Assembly (NCBI GenBank): GCA_964580815.1
Contig: CAZOLY010000041.1
Location: 1-20,431, forward strand
Source of the DNA: G020354785 sp964580815
GTDB lineage: Bacteria > Bacteroidota > Bacteroidia > Bacteroidales > UBA10428
Length of the DNA: 20,431 nucleotides
Direction of reading: 5' to 3'
In this document: piece after piece, positions 8,436 through 16,035 of the stretch
How the letters are laid out: each line of letters begins with the position of its first letter
Numbering within the stretch: position 1 is the first letter of the stretch
Notes under the pieces: model-generated
Databases searched by the model: none
Seen by the model: the letters and a program-made list of their open reading frames with translations, nothing else
What the model was told of the DNA's origin: nothing
Translations under genes and position numbers: made by a program

Positions 8436-8846
8436 TTACCCGAATACCGTTAAAACAATATTTCTTGGTCCGCCTGAATTTCTGAATTCACAAAAATATA
8501 TCCCCTGCCATATTCCCAGGTTCAGCCTGCGGTTTGTTATGGGGATTGTCAGCGACTGTCCGAATACTGATGATTTTAAATGGGACGACATATCGTCGGG
8601 TCCCTCAAGAGTATGGGTATAAGCCGGACTGTTGTCCGGCATTAACCTGTCCGTAAATGACCGGAAATCGGACCTGACCGAGGGGTCAGCATTCTCGTTG
8701 ATAACTACTGCCGCAGTAGTATGTTTAACCAGAATATTGAGCAGCCCCTGTTCCGGTAAATCCCCAATATTATCTTCAACGATCCTGGTAATTAGGTGAA
8801 AGCCCCGTCCAAAACCTCTTAATGTTATTTCTTTCTGGAATATCAT
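8436..8846 (-). CDS. YjbQ family (UPF0047) protein, secondary thiamine-phosphate synthase-like
   Basis: This 136-residue cytoplasmic protein carries the full signature of the YjbQ/UPF0047 family: KHTTAAVVINENADPSV at about 41-57, LEGPDDMSSHLKSS at 80-93 and LGIWQGIYFCEFR at 110-122. The conserved His42, His78 and His89 are in positions expected for the family's metal-site cluster. Some members (E. coli YjbQ) have a weak thiamine-phosphate synthase activity, and databases use the name secondary thiamine-phosphate synthase enzyme; the physiological role is uncertain. Length is typical (130-140). The start is ATG at 8844-8846. It heads the minus-strand group with DUF4301 35 bp downstream, and is divergent from the 9044 gene across a 197-bp intergenic region. 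Confidence 0.88.
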   Translation of the reverse strand: MIFQKEITLRGFGRGFHLITRIVEDNIGDLPEQGLLNILVKHTTAAVVINENADPSVRSDFRSFTDRLMPDNSPAYTHTLEGPDDMSSHLKSSVFGQSLTIPITNRRLNLGIWQGIYFCEFRNSGGPRNIVLTVFG

Positions 8847-8882
8847 AGTTAATTTTTTAACAATTTATCACCTGATTAAAAT

Positions 8883-8890
8883 CAAAATTA
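8883..8890 (-). promoter_or_regulatory. Possible -7 box (TAnnTTTG) for the yjbQ-DUF4301 group
   Basis: On the minus strand this octamer reads TAATTTTG, a match to the Bacteroidota -7 consensus TAnnTTTG, 36 bp upstream of the YjbQ start codon. No TTG-type -33 element sits at the usual 17-23 bp spacing, and the region is AT-rich, so a chance match is quite possible. Confidence 0.25.
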
Positions 8891-8979
8891 AGTATTTACA
8901 AGCACTTTAGAAATGCATATGCAAAAATTCTTTAAAATCATTTTTATTTCAGGTATTTAAATTTATTATTTTATTTAAC

Positions 8980-8987
8980 TATTTTTG
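8980..8987 (+). promoter_or_regulatory. Possible -7 box (TAnnTTTG) for the 9044 gene and following receptor
   Basis: The octamer TATTTTTG matches the Bacteroidota -7 consensus and lies 56 bp before the ATG at 9044. I find no convincing -33 TTG at the expected distance. Together with the minus-strand candidate at 8883-8890 it would make 8847-9043 a divergent promoter region. The assignment rests on consensus match and position only. Confidence 0.3.
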
Positions 8988-9043
8988 GAACGTCGCTAAA
9001 TATCTAATATTAATAGCATCAAGTTGTTTTGAAGTTAGCACCG

Positions 9044-9664
9044 ATGAAATATCTTATACTTCCGGTTGTCATTTTTTTATTTGTTTCCCAGGTTAAAGGA
9101 CAGGACAGGAAACTTGTGCAGCTCTCGGGAAGAATAACAGATGAGCAAACAGAGCCTTTGCCGTTTGCACATGTGTTGATAATGAATAATTACAGGGGAA
9201 CAATAACAGACAGGGAAGGGAAGTTTTCACTTGTTGTTGAGGTTTTCGATACTGTTCTTTTTTCAACCCTCGGTTATAAGAGAAGAACTATGGTTGTACC
9301 TGATACTCTTCCCAGACCATTTATTACAACTGACATAGTTCTTCAGGAAGACACCATATTAATAGCAGAAGTTGAAGTTTACCCGTGGCGGTCGTATGAA
9401 GAATTTAAGGAGGCACTTCTTAATCTCAAGCTGCCTGATGATGATAATGAAAGAGCCCGCAGGAATATAGCCCTCATAAAAACGCAAATTATTTTATATA
9501 ACGAACCCAATGCGAGGGAAAATTTTCAATACGTCATGGAGCAGCAATACAGGGAGACATTTAACCAGGGTATGTATCCTTCATACCAGATATTTAATCC
9601 TTTTGCCTGGGCAAAATTTTTTCAGGCCCTTAAAAGAGGAGATTTTAAGAGTGATAAGAAATAA
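9044..9664 (+). CDS. Secreted carboxypeptidase-regulatory-like domain protein
   Basis: The preferred start is the ATG at 9044 (206 residues), because it begins a clean signal peptide (MKYLILPVVIFLFVSQVKGQ); a TTG at 9029 would only add five residues in front. Residues about 25-105 form a carboxypeptidase-regulatory-like beta-sandwich: LSGRITDEQTEPLPFAHVLI, RGTITDREGKFSL and FSTLGYKRRTM. The C-terminal ~100 residues (EVEVYPWRSYEEFKEALLNL, later NPFAWAKFFQALKRG) are charged, helical-looking and without any motif I can name. No TonB plug or barrel follows, so this is not a receptor by itself. It lies 84 bp upstream of a receptor that carries the same kind of N-terminal domain, so it may act with that receptor in the periplasm or at the outer membrane; that link is inference from position. 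Confidence 0.75.
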   Translation: MKYLILPVVIFLFVSQVKGQDRKLVQLSGRITDEQTEPLPFAHVLIMNNYRGTITDREGKFSLVVEVFDTVLFSTLGYKRRTMVVPDTLPRPFITTDIVLQEDTILIAEVEVYPWRSYEEFKEALLNLKLPDDDNERARRNIALIKTQIILYNEPNARENFQYVMEQQYRETFNQGMYPSYQIFNPFAWAKFFQALKRGDFKSDKK

Positions 9665-9748
9665 GAACAAGTACATTAAAAATATGCTCACTTGCACAAT
9701 TTATCACCTTTGTTGAAAGTTAATACACCCGGTAACAGCATTAATATA

Positions 9749-10540
9749 ATGAGTTTAGCTAAAGGGATCGTATTTTCATGCCTGCTTTTATTGAATATTT
9801 ACACTTGTTACTCTCAGGAACGCGGCACTCTAAAGGGGATAGTTACAGATGAGCACGGTACCCCGGTTCTTGGGGCTACGGTTGTTGATGAAGAAAATAA
9901 ATATGGAACGATAACCGATAAAAAGGGTTATTACGAGCTCAATGTCCCTGCAAATACAAGTGTAGTGGTCACCATATCTTTTATTGGCTATGAGAAATTC
10001 AGTTCGCCCCTGAATCTTGGGGCGGGAGAAATATATACATTAAACCATCAGCTTTTACCAAAAAGTGAAGAAATTGAAGAAGTATTTATTGAGAGCAGAT
10101 TCGACAGGGCCGCTACGCTTGAGCGGATAGACATCAAATCTATTAATTACCTGCCGGCAGCAACGGGCGGTGTTGAGGCCATATTAAGCACACTGGGGGC
10201 ATCAATAAGAAGCGAGTTCAGTTCCCAGTACTCGGTGAGGGGCGGAAATTTCGATGAGAACCTTGTATATGTCAATGATATAGAGATATACAGGCCCCTG
10301 CTTGTTAAGGCGGGACAGCAGGAGGGGCTGAGCTTTATAAATTCGGACATGGTTTCGTCCATCCAGTTTTCAGCAGGCGGTTTTGATGCCCAGTATGGAG
10401 ATAAGATGTCTTCAGTTCTTGACATCAAATATAAAAGGCCCTCCCGGTATGGAGCGGGAATATCAGCAAGCCTCCTCGGGGGTTCCGTTTTTTTGAAGGT
10501 TCTTCAAAAAATAACAGGTTCACACATATTTCAGGATTAA
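9749..10540 (+). CDS. TonB-dependent receptor, N-terminal fragment (frameshifted)
   Basis: This 263-residue piece holds the signal peptide (1-22, ending CYSQ), a carboxypeptidase-regulatory-like domain (about 26-103, with LKGIVTDEHGTPVLGATVV and GYYELNVP) and the plug domain (about 120-225, with YSVRGGNFDENLVYVNDIEI and FSAGGFDAQYGDKMSSVLDI). The ATG at 9749 starts a good signal peptide; a TTG at 9692 is open in frame but less likely. Receptor-like sequence runs to SLLGGSVF and then changes to an unrelated tail (LKVLQKITG and on) that ends at TAA 10538-10540. The correct continuation, EGSSKNNRFTHISGLRYKSN, is in the +2 frame immediately after a T7 tract at 10488-10494. Adding one T joins this piece to the next into an 818-residue receptor. 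As written, the protein would lack its barrel and be non-functional, unless the shift is an assembly error or a variable tract. Confidence 0.85.
   Translation: MSLAKGIVFSCLLLLNIYTCYSQERGTLKGIVTDEHGTPVLGATVVDEENKYGTITDKKGYYELNVPANTSVVVTISFIGYEKFSSPLNLGAGEIYTLNHQLLPKSEEIEEVFIESRFDRAATLERIDIKSINYLPAATGGVEAILSTLGASIRSEFSSQYSVRGGNFDENLVYVNDIEIYRPLLVKAGQQEGLSFINSDMVSSIQFSAGGFDAQYGDKMSSVLDIKYKRPSRYGAGISASLLGGSVFLKVLQKITGSHIFQD
10488..10494 (+). other. T7 homopolymer at the receptor frameshift
   Basis: Seven T follow TCCG at 10484-10487 and precede GAAGG. With seven T the frame reads S-V-F-L-K and stops at 10540; with eight it reads S-V-F-F-E-G-S-S-K and continues through to 12204. The break coincides exactly with the tract, which points to a one-base loss by sequencing or assembly error, or to slipped-strand mutation. 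Confidence 0.85.
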
Positions 10541-10560
10541 GGTATAAGTCCAACCAGTAT

Positions 10561-12204
10561 TTGATGCGCAACCTGCAGACAAAAGGAGATTACAAACCGT
10601 CATTTCTTGATTTTCAGACCTACCTGACTTATGATATAGGCAAATCGTTTGAAATAAGCCTGCTTGGTAATATAGCGCAGAACAAATACAATGTCATACC
10701 CGAGACAAGGGAAACGGCCTTTGGCACCTACCAGCAGACCATGAGTTTTAATATTTATTACGACGGCCAGGAGCTCGATGATTTTATTACATGGCTGGGA
10801 GCACTGTCTTTTGATTACCATCCTTCAAAAAGACTTTCCCTGAAGCTGACAGGATCAGGATTTACTACTTACGAAAACGTGACTTATGACATACAGGGCC
10901 AGTACCTGATAAACCTCCTGGATAATATTGCAAGTTCCGAAACTTTCGGGGATAGTATATTAAATATAGGTATAGGAACTTATCTTGAGCATGCCAGGAA
11001 TTACCTTGATGCCTATGTATATTCAGTCTCTCATAAAGGAAGTTATTATACTGATAATAATAATTTAAAATGGGGATTGAAATTCCAGTCCGAAGAAATA
11101 CATGACAGGATTGTCGAATGGGACATGATTGATTCTGTAGGTTATTCTCTTCCCTATTCAGATTCCGAGGTGCTGCTTGCAAGAAATACGAGGTCAAAGA
11201 ACAAGTTATTTTCAGAGAGGATTACTTCATTCGTACAGAATACATTTTATTTTCAATCGGGGGGCACAGACCTGTATTTAGATGCGGGGATAAGGGCTCA
11301 TTACTGGACTACCAACGAACAGCTGGTTATAAGTCCGCGTGCCATACTGTCCATAAATCCGAACTGGAGCAGTGATATAAAATTTCATATAGCCACCGGT
11401 TACTATTACCAGCCTCCTTTCTATAAAGAATTGCGCGATCCTGAAGGGAAGCTGTATACCGACATAAAAGCACAAAAATCCATACACTATGTTCTGGGCA
11501 GCGAATATAATTTTATGGCATGGGACAGGCCTTTTGTGTTCTCAACGGAACTGTATTATAAATACCTTTACAACCTGATCCCTTATAAAATCGATGATGT
11601 GGATATTCAATACCTTCCCCAGTATTTTGCGAGGGGGTATGCTGTGGGTGTTGAGTTTAAAATAAACGGTGAGTTTGTGAAAGATGCGCAGTCATGGGCA
11701 ACATTATCAATTATGCAGACAAAAGAAGATATTTATAAGGACTATTATATCAGGGCTGACAGGACGGTAGTCACTCCGGGATATTACCCGAGGCCAACAA
11801 ACCAGGTTCTCAGTTTCGGACTTTTCTTCCAGGATTATTTTCCGAATAATCCGGACTACAAGGTGCATTTAAGTTTTTTTTACGGAAGCAGGCTCCCCTA
11901 TGGGTCACCTGACTATGACAGGCCGGACGAAGTATATGAAATGAAATCCTATAAAAGGGTGGATATAGGATTATCAAAGTCTTTATTAAGGGACAGTCAT
12001 ACTGCAAATGCGACAGGCATATCGGGTATTATTAAAAACATGTGGCTGAATATTGAAATTTTTAACCTGCTGGGTGTTCAGAACCAGATATCATACCAGT
12101 GGATAAGGACCATAAAAAACCAGTACGGGATGCCGAATCTTTTTGCCGTACCCAATTATCTTACGGGCAGGACATTCAATGTAAAGATCAGTGCCCGGTT
12201 CTGA
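10561..12204 (+). CDS. TonB-dependent receptor, C-terminal barrel fragment (frameshifted)
   Basis: This is the beta-barrel part of the receptor that begins at 9749. Homologous reading extends back in this frame to about 10495, before the TTG at 10561 and the ATG at 10564, so neither is likely to be a genuine start. The sequence is an alternation of aromatic-rich strands and charged loops (KPSFLDFQTYLTYDIG near the start, IRAHYWTTNEQLVISPRAIL and FHIATGYYYQPPFYKELRDP in the middle), then IEIFNLLGVQNQISYQW and a closing strand GRTFNVKISARF ending in Phe, the usual end of an outer-membrane barrel. The stop at 12202-12204 is 8 bp from the convergent nitroreductase stop. There is no SusD-like gene beside it. 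Substrate is unknown. Apart from the single shift, no further stop or break is seen, which argues against long-standing decay. Confidence 0.85.
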   Translation: MMRNLQTKGDYKPSFLDFQTYLTYDIGKSFEISLLGNIAQNKYNVIPETRETAFGTYQQTMSFNIYYDGQELDDFITWLGALSFDYHPSKRLSLKLTGSGFTTYENVTYDIQGQYLINLLDNIASSETFGDSILNIGIGTYLEHARNYLDAYVYSVSHKGSYYTDNNNLKWGLKFQSEEIHDRIVEWDMIDSVGYSLPYSDSEVLLARNTRSKNKLFSERITSFVQNTFYFQSGGTDLYLDAGIRAHYWTTNEQLVISPRAILSINPNWSSDIKFHIATGYYYQPPFYKELRDPEGKLYTDIKAQKSIHYVLGSEYNFMAWDRPFVFSTELYYKYLYNLIPYKIDDVDIQYLPQYFARGYAVGVEFKINGEFVKDAQSWATLSIMQTKEDIYKDYYIRADRTVVTPGYYPRPTNQVLSFGLFFQDYFPNNPDYKVHLSFFYGSRLPYGSPDYDRPDEVYEMKSYKRVDIGLSKSLLRDSHTANATGISGIIKNMWLNIEIFNLLGVQNQISYQWIRTIKNQYGMPNLFAVPNYLTGRTFNVKISARF

Positions 12205-12212
12205 GTTGCAAG

Positions 12213-12782
12213 TCAGAATAGTCTTTTACCCCATACTCCGTCATATACTGTCTCACTTAAGGGATTCCTCTTTCGTGCGGCCTTCTCTCTTTTTACCAGC
12301 TCTTCGGGAAACCCTTCATATGAGCCGGCAATATAACCGATAGCAATGGCAGCCACAGGGTCATAGCCATGCGGAATATTCAGGTTATTCCTGGCTTTTT
12401 CATTATCATAACCACCCATCTGGTGAACAAACAGTCCCATTGCTGTAGCCTGGAATATTAAATTGCTCACTGCAAGTCCGACATCATGAAATGCATATTT
12501 ATTCATTTTTTTATTATAACCCGATATTGTTTCAGCAATACTCAGGACAAGAACCGGCACATTTTTGGCCCATACCTGGTTCGCAGGAGAGAGGCAATCA
12601 AATATGCGGGCAAAAGACTTGCTGTCCTTTCTTTTTGTGACTATAAAACGCCACGGTTGCTGGTTGTGGCTTGAGGGAGCCCATCTTGCCGCTTCAAAGA
12701 TAAGTTCCAGTTTTTCGTCTTCTACGGGTCTGTCTGAGAATATAACCGGACTGCGGCGTTTTTTTATTAATTCGTGTATCAC
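12213..12782 (-). CDS. Nitroreductase family FMN-dependent oxidoreductase
   Basis: This 189-residue cytoplasmic protein belongs to the nitroreductase fold, which uses FMN and NAD(P)H to reduce nitro compounds, quinones or other acceptors; the natural substrate cannot be told. The FMN-phosphate region is visible at KKRRSPVIFSDRPV (7-20), then EAARWAPSSHNQQPWRFIV (30-48), the classic Pro-Ser-Ser-x-Asn-x-Gln-Pro-Trp motif, and a later GLFVHQMGGYD and PVAAIAIGYI. Start is GTG at 12780-12782: no ATG occurs in frame before an upstream stop. It is transcribed alone, convergent with the receptor (8-bp gap) and divergent from rocD across 211 bp of very AT-rich DNA. I see no convincing promoter for it on the minus strand. 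Confidence 0.9.
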   Translation of the reverse strand: MIHELIKKRRSPVIFSDRPVEDEKLELIFEAARWAPSSHNQQPWRFIVTKRKDSKSFARIFDCLSPANQVWAKNVPVLVLSIAETISGYNKKMNKYAFHDVGLAVSNLIFQATAMGLFVHQMGGYDNEKARNNLNIPHGYDPVAAIAIGYIAGSYEGFPEELVKREKAARKRNPLSETVYDGVWGKRLF

Positions 12783-12904
12783 AGTATTAATAAATGTTTT
12801 ATTAATAAGTTTAACATAATATAACTAATGAAAACCGTAAAATATTTATATTAGTACAATATAAAAAGAACAGATGATATAAAAAATAAAAAAAATTGTA
12901 TTTA

Positions 12905-12938
12905 TTGATTAATAATGTATAAAAATTCAATAGATTTG
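12905..12938 (+). promoter_or_regulatory. Bacteroidota-type promoter for rocD
   Basis: TAGATTTG at 12931-12938 is an exact match to the -7 consensus TAnnTTTG, with TTG at 12905-12907 (23-bp spacing) as a possible -33 element. It lies 55 bp before the rocD ATG in an AT-rich divergent region. Spacing is at the long end of the reported range. Confidence 0.5.
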
Positions 12939-12993
12939 CAAAAAAATACAGTTTAATTAAAAAGTCTATTAGTAAAAATTTAAAATTACAGAT

Positions 12994-14211
12994 ATGAAAA
13001 GTCAGGATTACATTAACCTGGAAGAAAAGTTTGGAGCACATAACTACCACCCGCTTCCGGTTGTCCTTGAAAGAGGTAAGGGTGTATTTGTATGGGATGT
13101 GGAGGGCAGGAAGTATTACGATTTCCTTTCAGCTTATTCAGCGGTGAACCAGGGACATAATCATCCCAAAATAGTAAGTGCGCTTATCAGGCAATTAAAG
13201 AAGCTTGCACTTACTTCAAGGGCTTTTTATAATAATTGCCTGGGTGAGTTTGAGCAATACATTACAGGGTTTTTTGGATATGACAGGGTATTGCCAATGA
13301 ATACGGGGGCTGAAGGTGTCGAGACAGCATTAAAATTATGCAGGAAGTGGGCATATGAGAAAAAGGGAATTGCTGAGAATAAAGCAAAAATTATTGCATG
13401 TGAAAACAATTTTCACGGCAGGACGATTACAATTATTTCAATTTCAACGGATCCTGATTCATATAAGGGTTACGGTCCATTTACACCGGGATTTACAATT
13501 ATCCCGTATAATAATATTGAAGCTTTAAAAAAGGAACTTGAGGATCCGGATGTAGCAGGTTTCATTGTCGAGCCGATCCAGGGTGAGGCAGGAGTTTATG
13601 TACCCGATGAGGGCTATCTGAAGAAAGCCTATGATTTATGCAAGGAAAAGAATGTATTATTCATTGCCGATGAGATCCAATCCGGACTAGCACGGACGGG
13701 TAAAATGCTGGCCTGTGATCATGAGGATGTGCATCCCGATATACTGGTACTGGGCAAGGCTTTATCGGGGGGTGTTTATCCAATCTCTGCGGTCCTTGCC
13801 AGTGATGAGATAATGTTATGTATTAAACCCGGGGAGCACGGCTCCACATACGGAGGTAACCCTGTGGCTTCAAAGGTCGGTATTGTGGCGCTGGAAGTAA
13901 TTAAGAATGAGAAGCTTGCAGAGAATGCCGAAAAACTGGGAAAGATTTTCAGGGATGAATTGAAAAAGGTAGAAGCGGAATCTGAAATGGTACAACAGGT
14001 GCGTGGAAAAGGGTTGCTTAACGCGATGGTTATTAAGCCAAAGGCAGGTAAAAAAGCATGGGATGTTTGCCTTGCATTGAAAGAAAACGGATTGATAGCC
14101 AAGCCTACACATGATCATATTATCAGGTTTGCGCCTCCTTTGGTTATAACACAGAAACAGTTGTATGATACCCTGGGGATTATTAAAACAACCATGAAAC
14201 AATTTATATAA
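12994..14211 (+). CDS. rocD: Ornithine aminotransferase (ornithine-oxo-acid transaminase)
   Basis: This 405-residue cytoplasmic PLP enzyme should transfer the delta-amino group of ornithine to 2-oxoglutarate, giving glutamate-5-semialdehyde, linking arginine/ornithine breakdown to proline and glutamate. It is a class III aminotransferase: YYDFLSAYSAVNQGHNHPKI (41-60), MNTGAEGVETALKLCRKW (102-119) for PLP phosphate binding, NNFHGRTI (138-145), IVEPIQGEAG (191-200), FIADEIQSGLARTG with PLP-contacting Asp226, and LGKALSGGVYPISAVLAS with Lys255 as the Schiff-base lysine. The N-terminal EEKFGAHNYHPLPVVLERG block is typical of ornithine aminotransferases and separates it from acetylornithine or GABA aminotransferases. 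ATG at 12994 follows a TAnnTTTG promoter, and a strong hairpin terminator follows the stop, so it is most likely monocistronic. Length is standard for the family. Confidence 0.93.
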   Translation: MKSQDYINLEEKFGAHNYHPLPVVLERGKGVFVWDVEGRKYYDFLSAYSAVNQGHNHPKIVSALIRQLKKLALTSRAFYNNCLGEFEQYITGFFGYDRVLPMNTGAEGVETALKLCRKWAYEKKGIAENKAKIIACENNFHGRTITIISISTDPDSYKGYGPFTPGFTIIPYNNIEALKKELEDPDVAGFIVEPIQGEAGVYVPDEGYLKKAYDLCKEKNVLFIADEIQSGLARTGKMLACDHEDVHPDILVLGKALSGGVYPISAVLASDEIMLCIKPGEHGSTYGGNPVASKVGIVALEVIKNEKLAENAEKLGKIFRDELKKVEAESEMVQQVRGKGLLNAMVIKPKAGKKAWDVCLALKENGLIAKPTHDHIIRFAPPLVITQKQLYDTLGIIKTTMKQFI

Positions 14212-14237
14212 ACATACTGTTTGTTATCCATTATATG

Positions 14238-14274
14238 AGGCCCGGTAATAATTTATATGCCGGGCCTTTTTTTT
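14238..14274 (+). terminator. Intrinsic terminator after rocD
   Basis: An 8-bp perfect GC-rich stem, AGGCCCGG (14238-14245) pairing with CCGGGCCT (14260-14267), encloses a 14-nt AT-rich loop and is followed by a run of eight T (14267-14274). It begins 27 bp after the rocD stop and separates it from the downstream cyclase gene. Confidence 0.9.
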
Positions 14275-14399
14275 ATTAATAACAATATTTTTCAATTCAC
14301 GTATAAGTTAGTGGTTAGTATATTTTATATTAAATAAATTGAAAATTTATTATTACATTTAATTGGCGGTTTGTCTGTTAATACTATATTATAGTTTTT

Positions 14400-16025
14400 A
14401 TGGGATCTAAAGTTCTGGTGATAGATGATAATAAGGATAGCAGGGAATCAATAAAAAAAATCCTCCTGTCCGCTGATAAAAATTATAAAATTATTAATGC
14501 CGCCAATGTTAATGATGGATTTGAGGCGGTACTCAAAAACATGCCTGATTTGGTTTTGCTCGATAACTGTAAGCCCCCGGGTGAAGGCCTGAAGACTCTC
14601 AAAAAGATTCGTAAAGAAGAGACCACCAAAGATATACCTGTGATCTTAATTACTGCCCCGGATAATCAGAATGCTCCGGGTGATGCATTTAAAGCAGGGG
14701 CATCCGATTACGTTGGCAGTCCTGTGCAAAATGCTGAGCTTATATTGAGGGTAAGTAAAGCTCTGGAGGTCAGGGAGGCACTTAATAATGCAAAAAAATC
14801 CCTGGAACAATTCCAGGCTGAAAAGGACGAGCTTGAAAAAAGAGCAATGATACCCCATAGTCTTCAGAATTCTTTTATTCTGATTAATACTAATGGCGAA
14901 CTTGAGTGGGCAAATGACGGGTTCAGAAACCTGCACGGATATAAGCTGGAGGAGTTTAAAGACAGGTTTGGCAGTACAATTTTCAGCCTTTGTGACCGGA
15001 CAGATATTTTAAATCTGTTCAGCAAGTGTGTCAAGGAAAAAGAGCCTGTAAGCTATATCAACAAGATAAAGACAAGAACGGGTGAGGACAGGTGGCTGCA
15101 AACATACATCCAGCCGAGGGTAAATCATGATGACAAGATCGATAAGCTCATAGCTATTGAGACCGACATAACCCTTATGAAGAAGAAGGAAGAAGAGCTT
15201 AATCAGCAGAACAGGCGTATGGTTTTAATAAAGGAGAATCTCGAGAAAGCAAATGCATTGCTTGAAGAACAAAAGAAAGAAATTAATATTCAGAAACAGC
15301 TTATTGAGGAGGAGCAGAATAAGTCAGAGACCTTATTGCTGAATATTTTACCTTTTGAAATCGCCAGGCAGCTAAAAAGCAAGGGGAAGGCAGGGACACG
15401 GCATTATAATATGGTAAGTGTGGTTTTTCTCGATTTTAAAGGGTTTTCAAAAATAAGCAAGGAGCTGGAGCCCAAAGACCTTGTTAATATTCTCGACACA
15501 TACTTTGCAAAGTTTGACTCGATAATTGACAAGCATTACCTTGAGAAGATAAAGACCATTGGTGATGCCTACCTGTTTGCGGGCGGACTGCCATTAAGGA
15601 ATAAGAGTAACCCCTTTGATGCTGTTCTGGCATCGCTTGAGATTCAGAATTATATGAATTTCCTAAACGATTCGAAGGTGCTGAATAATTTATCGGTCTG
15701 GGAGTTAAGGCTTGGAATACATACCGGACCGGTGGTAGCGGGTGTTGTGGGGAGGAAGAAATTTGCCTACGACATATGGGGAGATACGGTAAACATAGCC
15801 AGCAGGATGGAGCAGGCAGGGCATGTGGGCATGGTAAACATTTCGGGGTCAACCTACAAACATATAAAGGACTTCTTTGAATGTGATTACAGGGGTAAAA
15901 TTGAAGCCAAGAATATTGGCAAAGTGGATATGTACTTTGTAAGCCGCATTAAGCCTGAATTTTCTGAAGACACTCTCGGATTTATTCCTAACAAGGAGTT
16001 CATTAACAGGATAAACAAGCTGTAA
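14400..16025 (+). CDS. Receiver-PAS-class III adenylate cyclase
   Basis: This 541-residue protein has no signal or membrane segment and should make cAMP in the cytoplasm in response to an input. Residues about 4-120 form a CheY-like receiver with Asp9/Asp10, phospho-acceptor Asp55 (LVLLDNCKP) and Thr85, but the conserved Lys is Ser107 (YVGSPV in place of Y-x-x-K-P). Residues about 155-258 form a PAS domain (FILINTNGELEWANDGFRN, LIAIETDIT). A coiled coil follows (about 260-312), then the LLNILP linker (314-318) and the cyclase domain (about 335-515). Metal-binding Asp345 (FLDFKGFS) and Asp389 (IKTIGDAYL) are present. Lys385 and Asp458 (YDIWGDTVN) are the adenine-selecting pair, and Asn465 and Arg469 (TVNIASRM) are the transition-state residues, so ATP is the predicted substrate. 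No histidine kinase or cAMP receptor gene is next to it. It converges on the his operon with a 10-bp gap. Confidence 0.88.
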   Translation: MGSKVLVIDDNKDSRESIKKILLSADKNYKIINAANVNDGFEAVLKNMPDLVLLDNCKPPGEGLKTLKKIRKEETTKDIPVILITAPDNQNAPGDAFKAGASDYVGSPVQNAELILRVSKALEVREALNNAKKSLEQFQAEKDELEKRAMIPHSLQNSFILINTNGELEWANDGFRNLHGYKLEEFKDRFGSTIFSLCDRTDILNLFSKCVKEKEPVSYINKIKTRTGEDRWLQTYIQPRVNHDDKIDKLIAIETDITLMKKKEEELNQQNRRMVLIKENLEKANALLEEQKKEINIQKQLIEEEQNKSETLLLNILPFEIARQLKSKGKAGTRHYNMVSVVFLDFKGFSKISKELEPKDLVNILDTYFAKFDSIIDKHYLEKIKTIGDAYLFAGGLPLRNKSNPFDAVLASLEIQNYMNFLNDSKVLNNLSVWELRLGIHTGPVVAGVVGRKKFAYDIWGDTVNIASRMEQAGHVGMVNISGSTYKHIKDFFECDYRGKIEAKNIGKVDMYFVSRIKPEFSEDTLGFIPNKEFINRINKL

Positions 16026-16035
16026 CAGCTATCCT

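Noticed and set aside
12783..12993. Very AT-rich 211-bp region examined for a small RNA, origin-like repeats or a minus-strand promoter
   Set aside because: Only the rocD promoter stands out; the rest is A/T runs without hairpins, iterons or a good CAAAnnTA match for the nitroreductase.
14289..14345. Inverted repeat TTTTCAATT / AATTGAAAA with a 39-nt spacer upstream of the cyclase gene
   Set aside because: Nine-base arms in a strongly AT-rich intergenic region are expected by chance; no CRP-like consensus is present.
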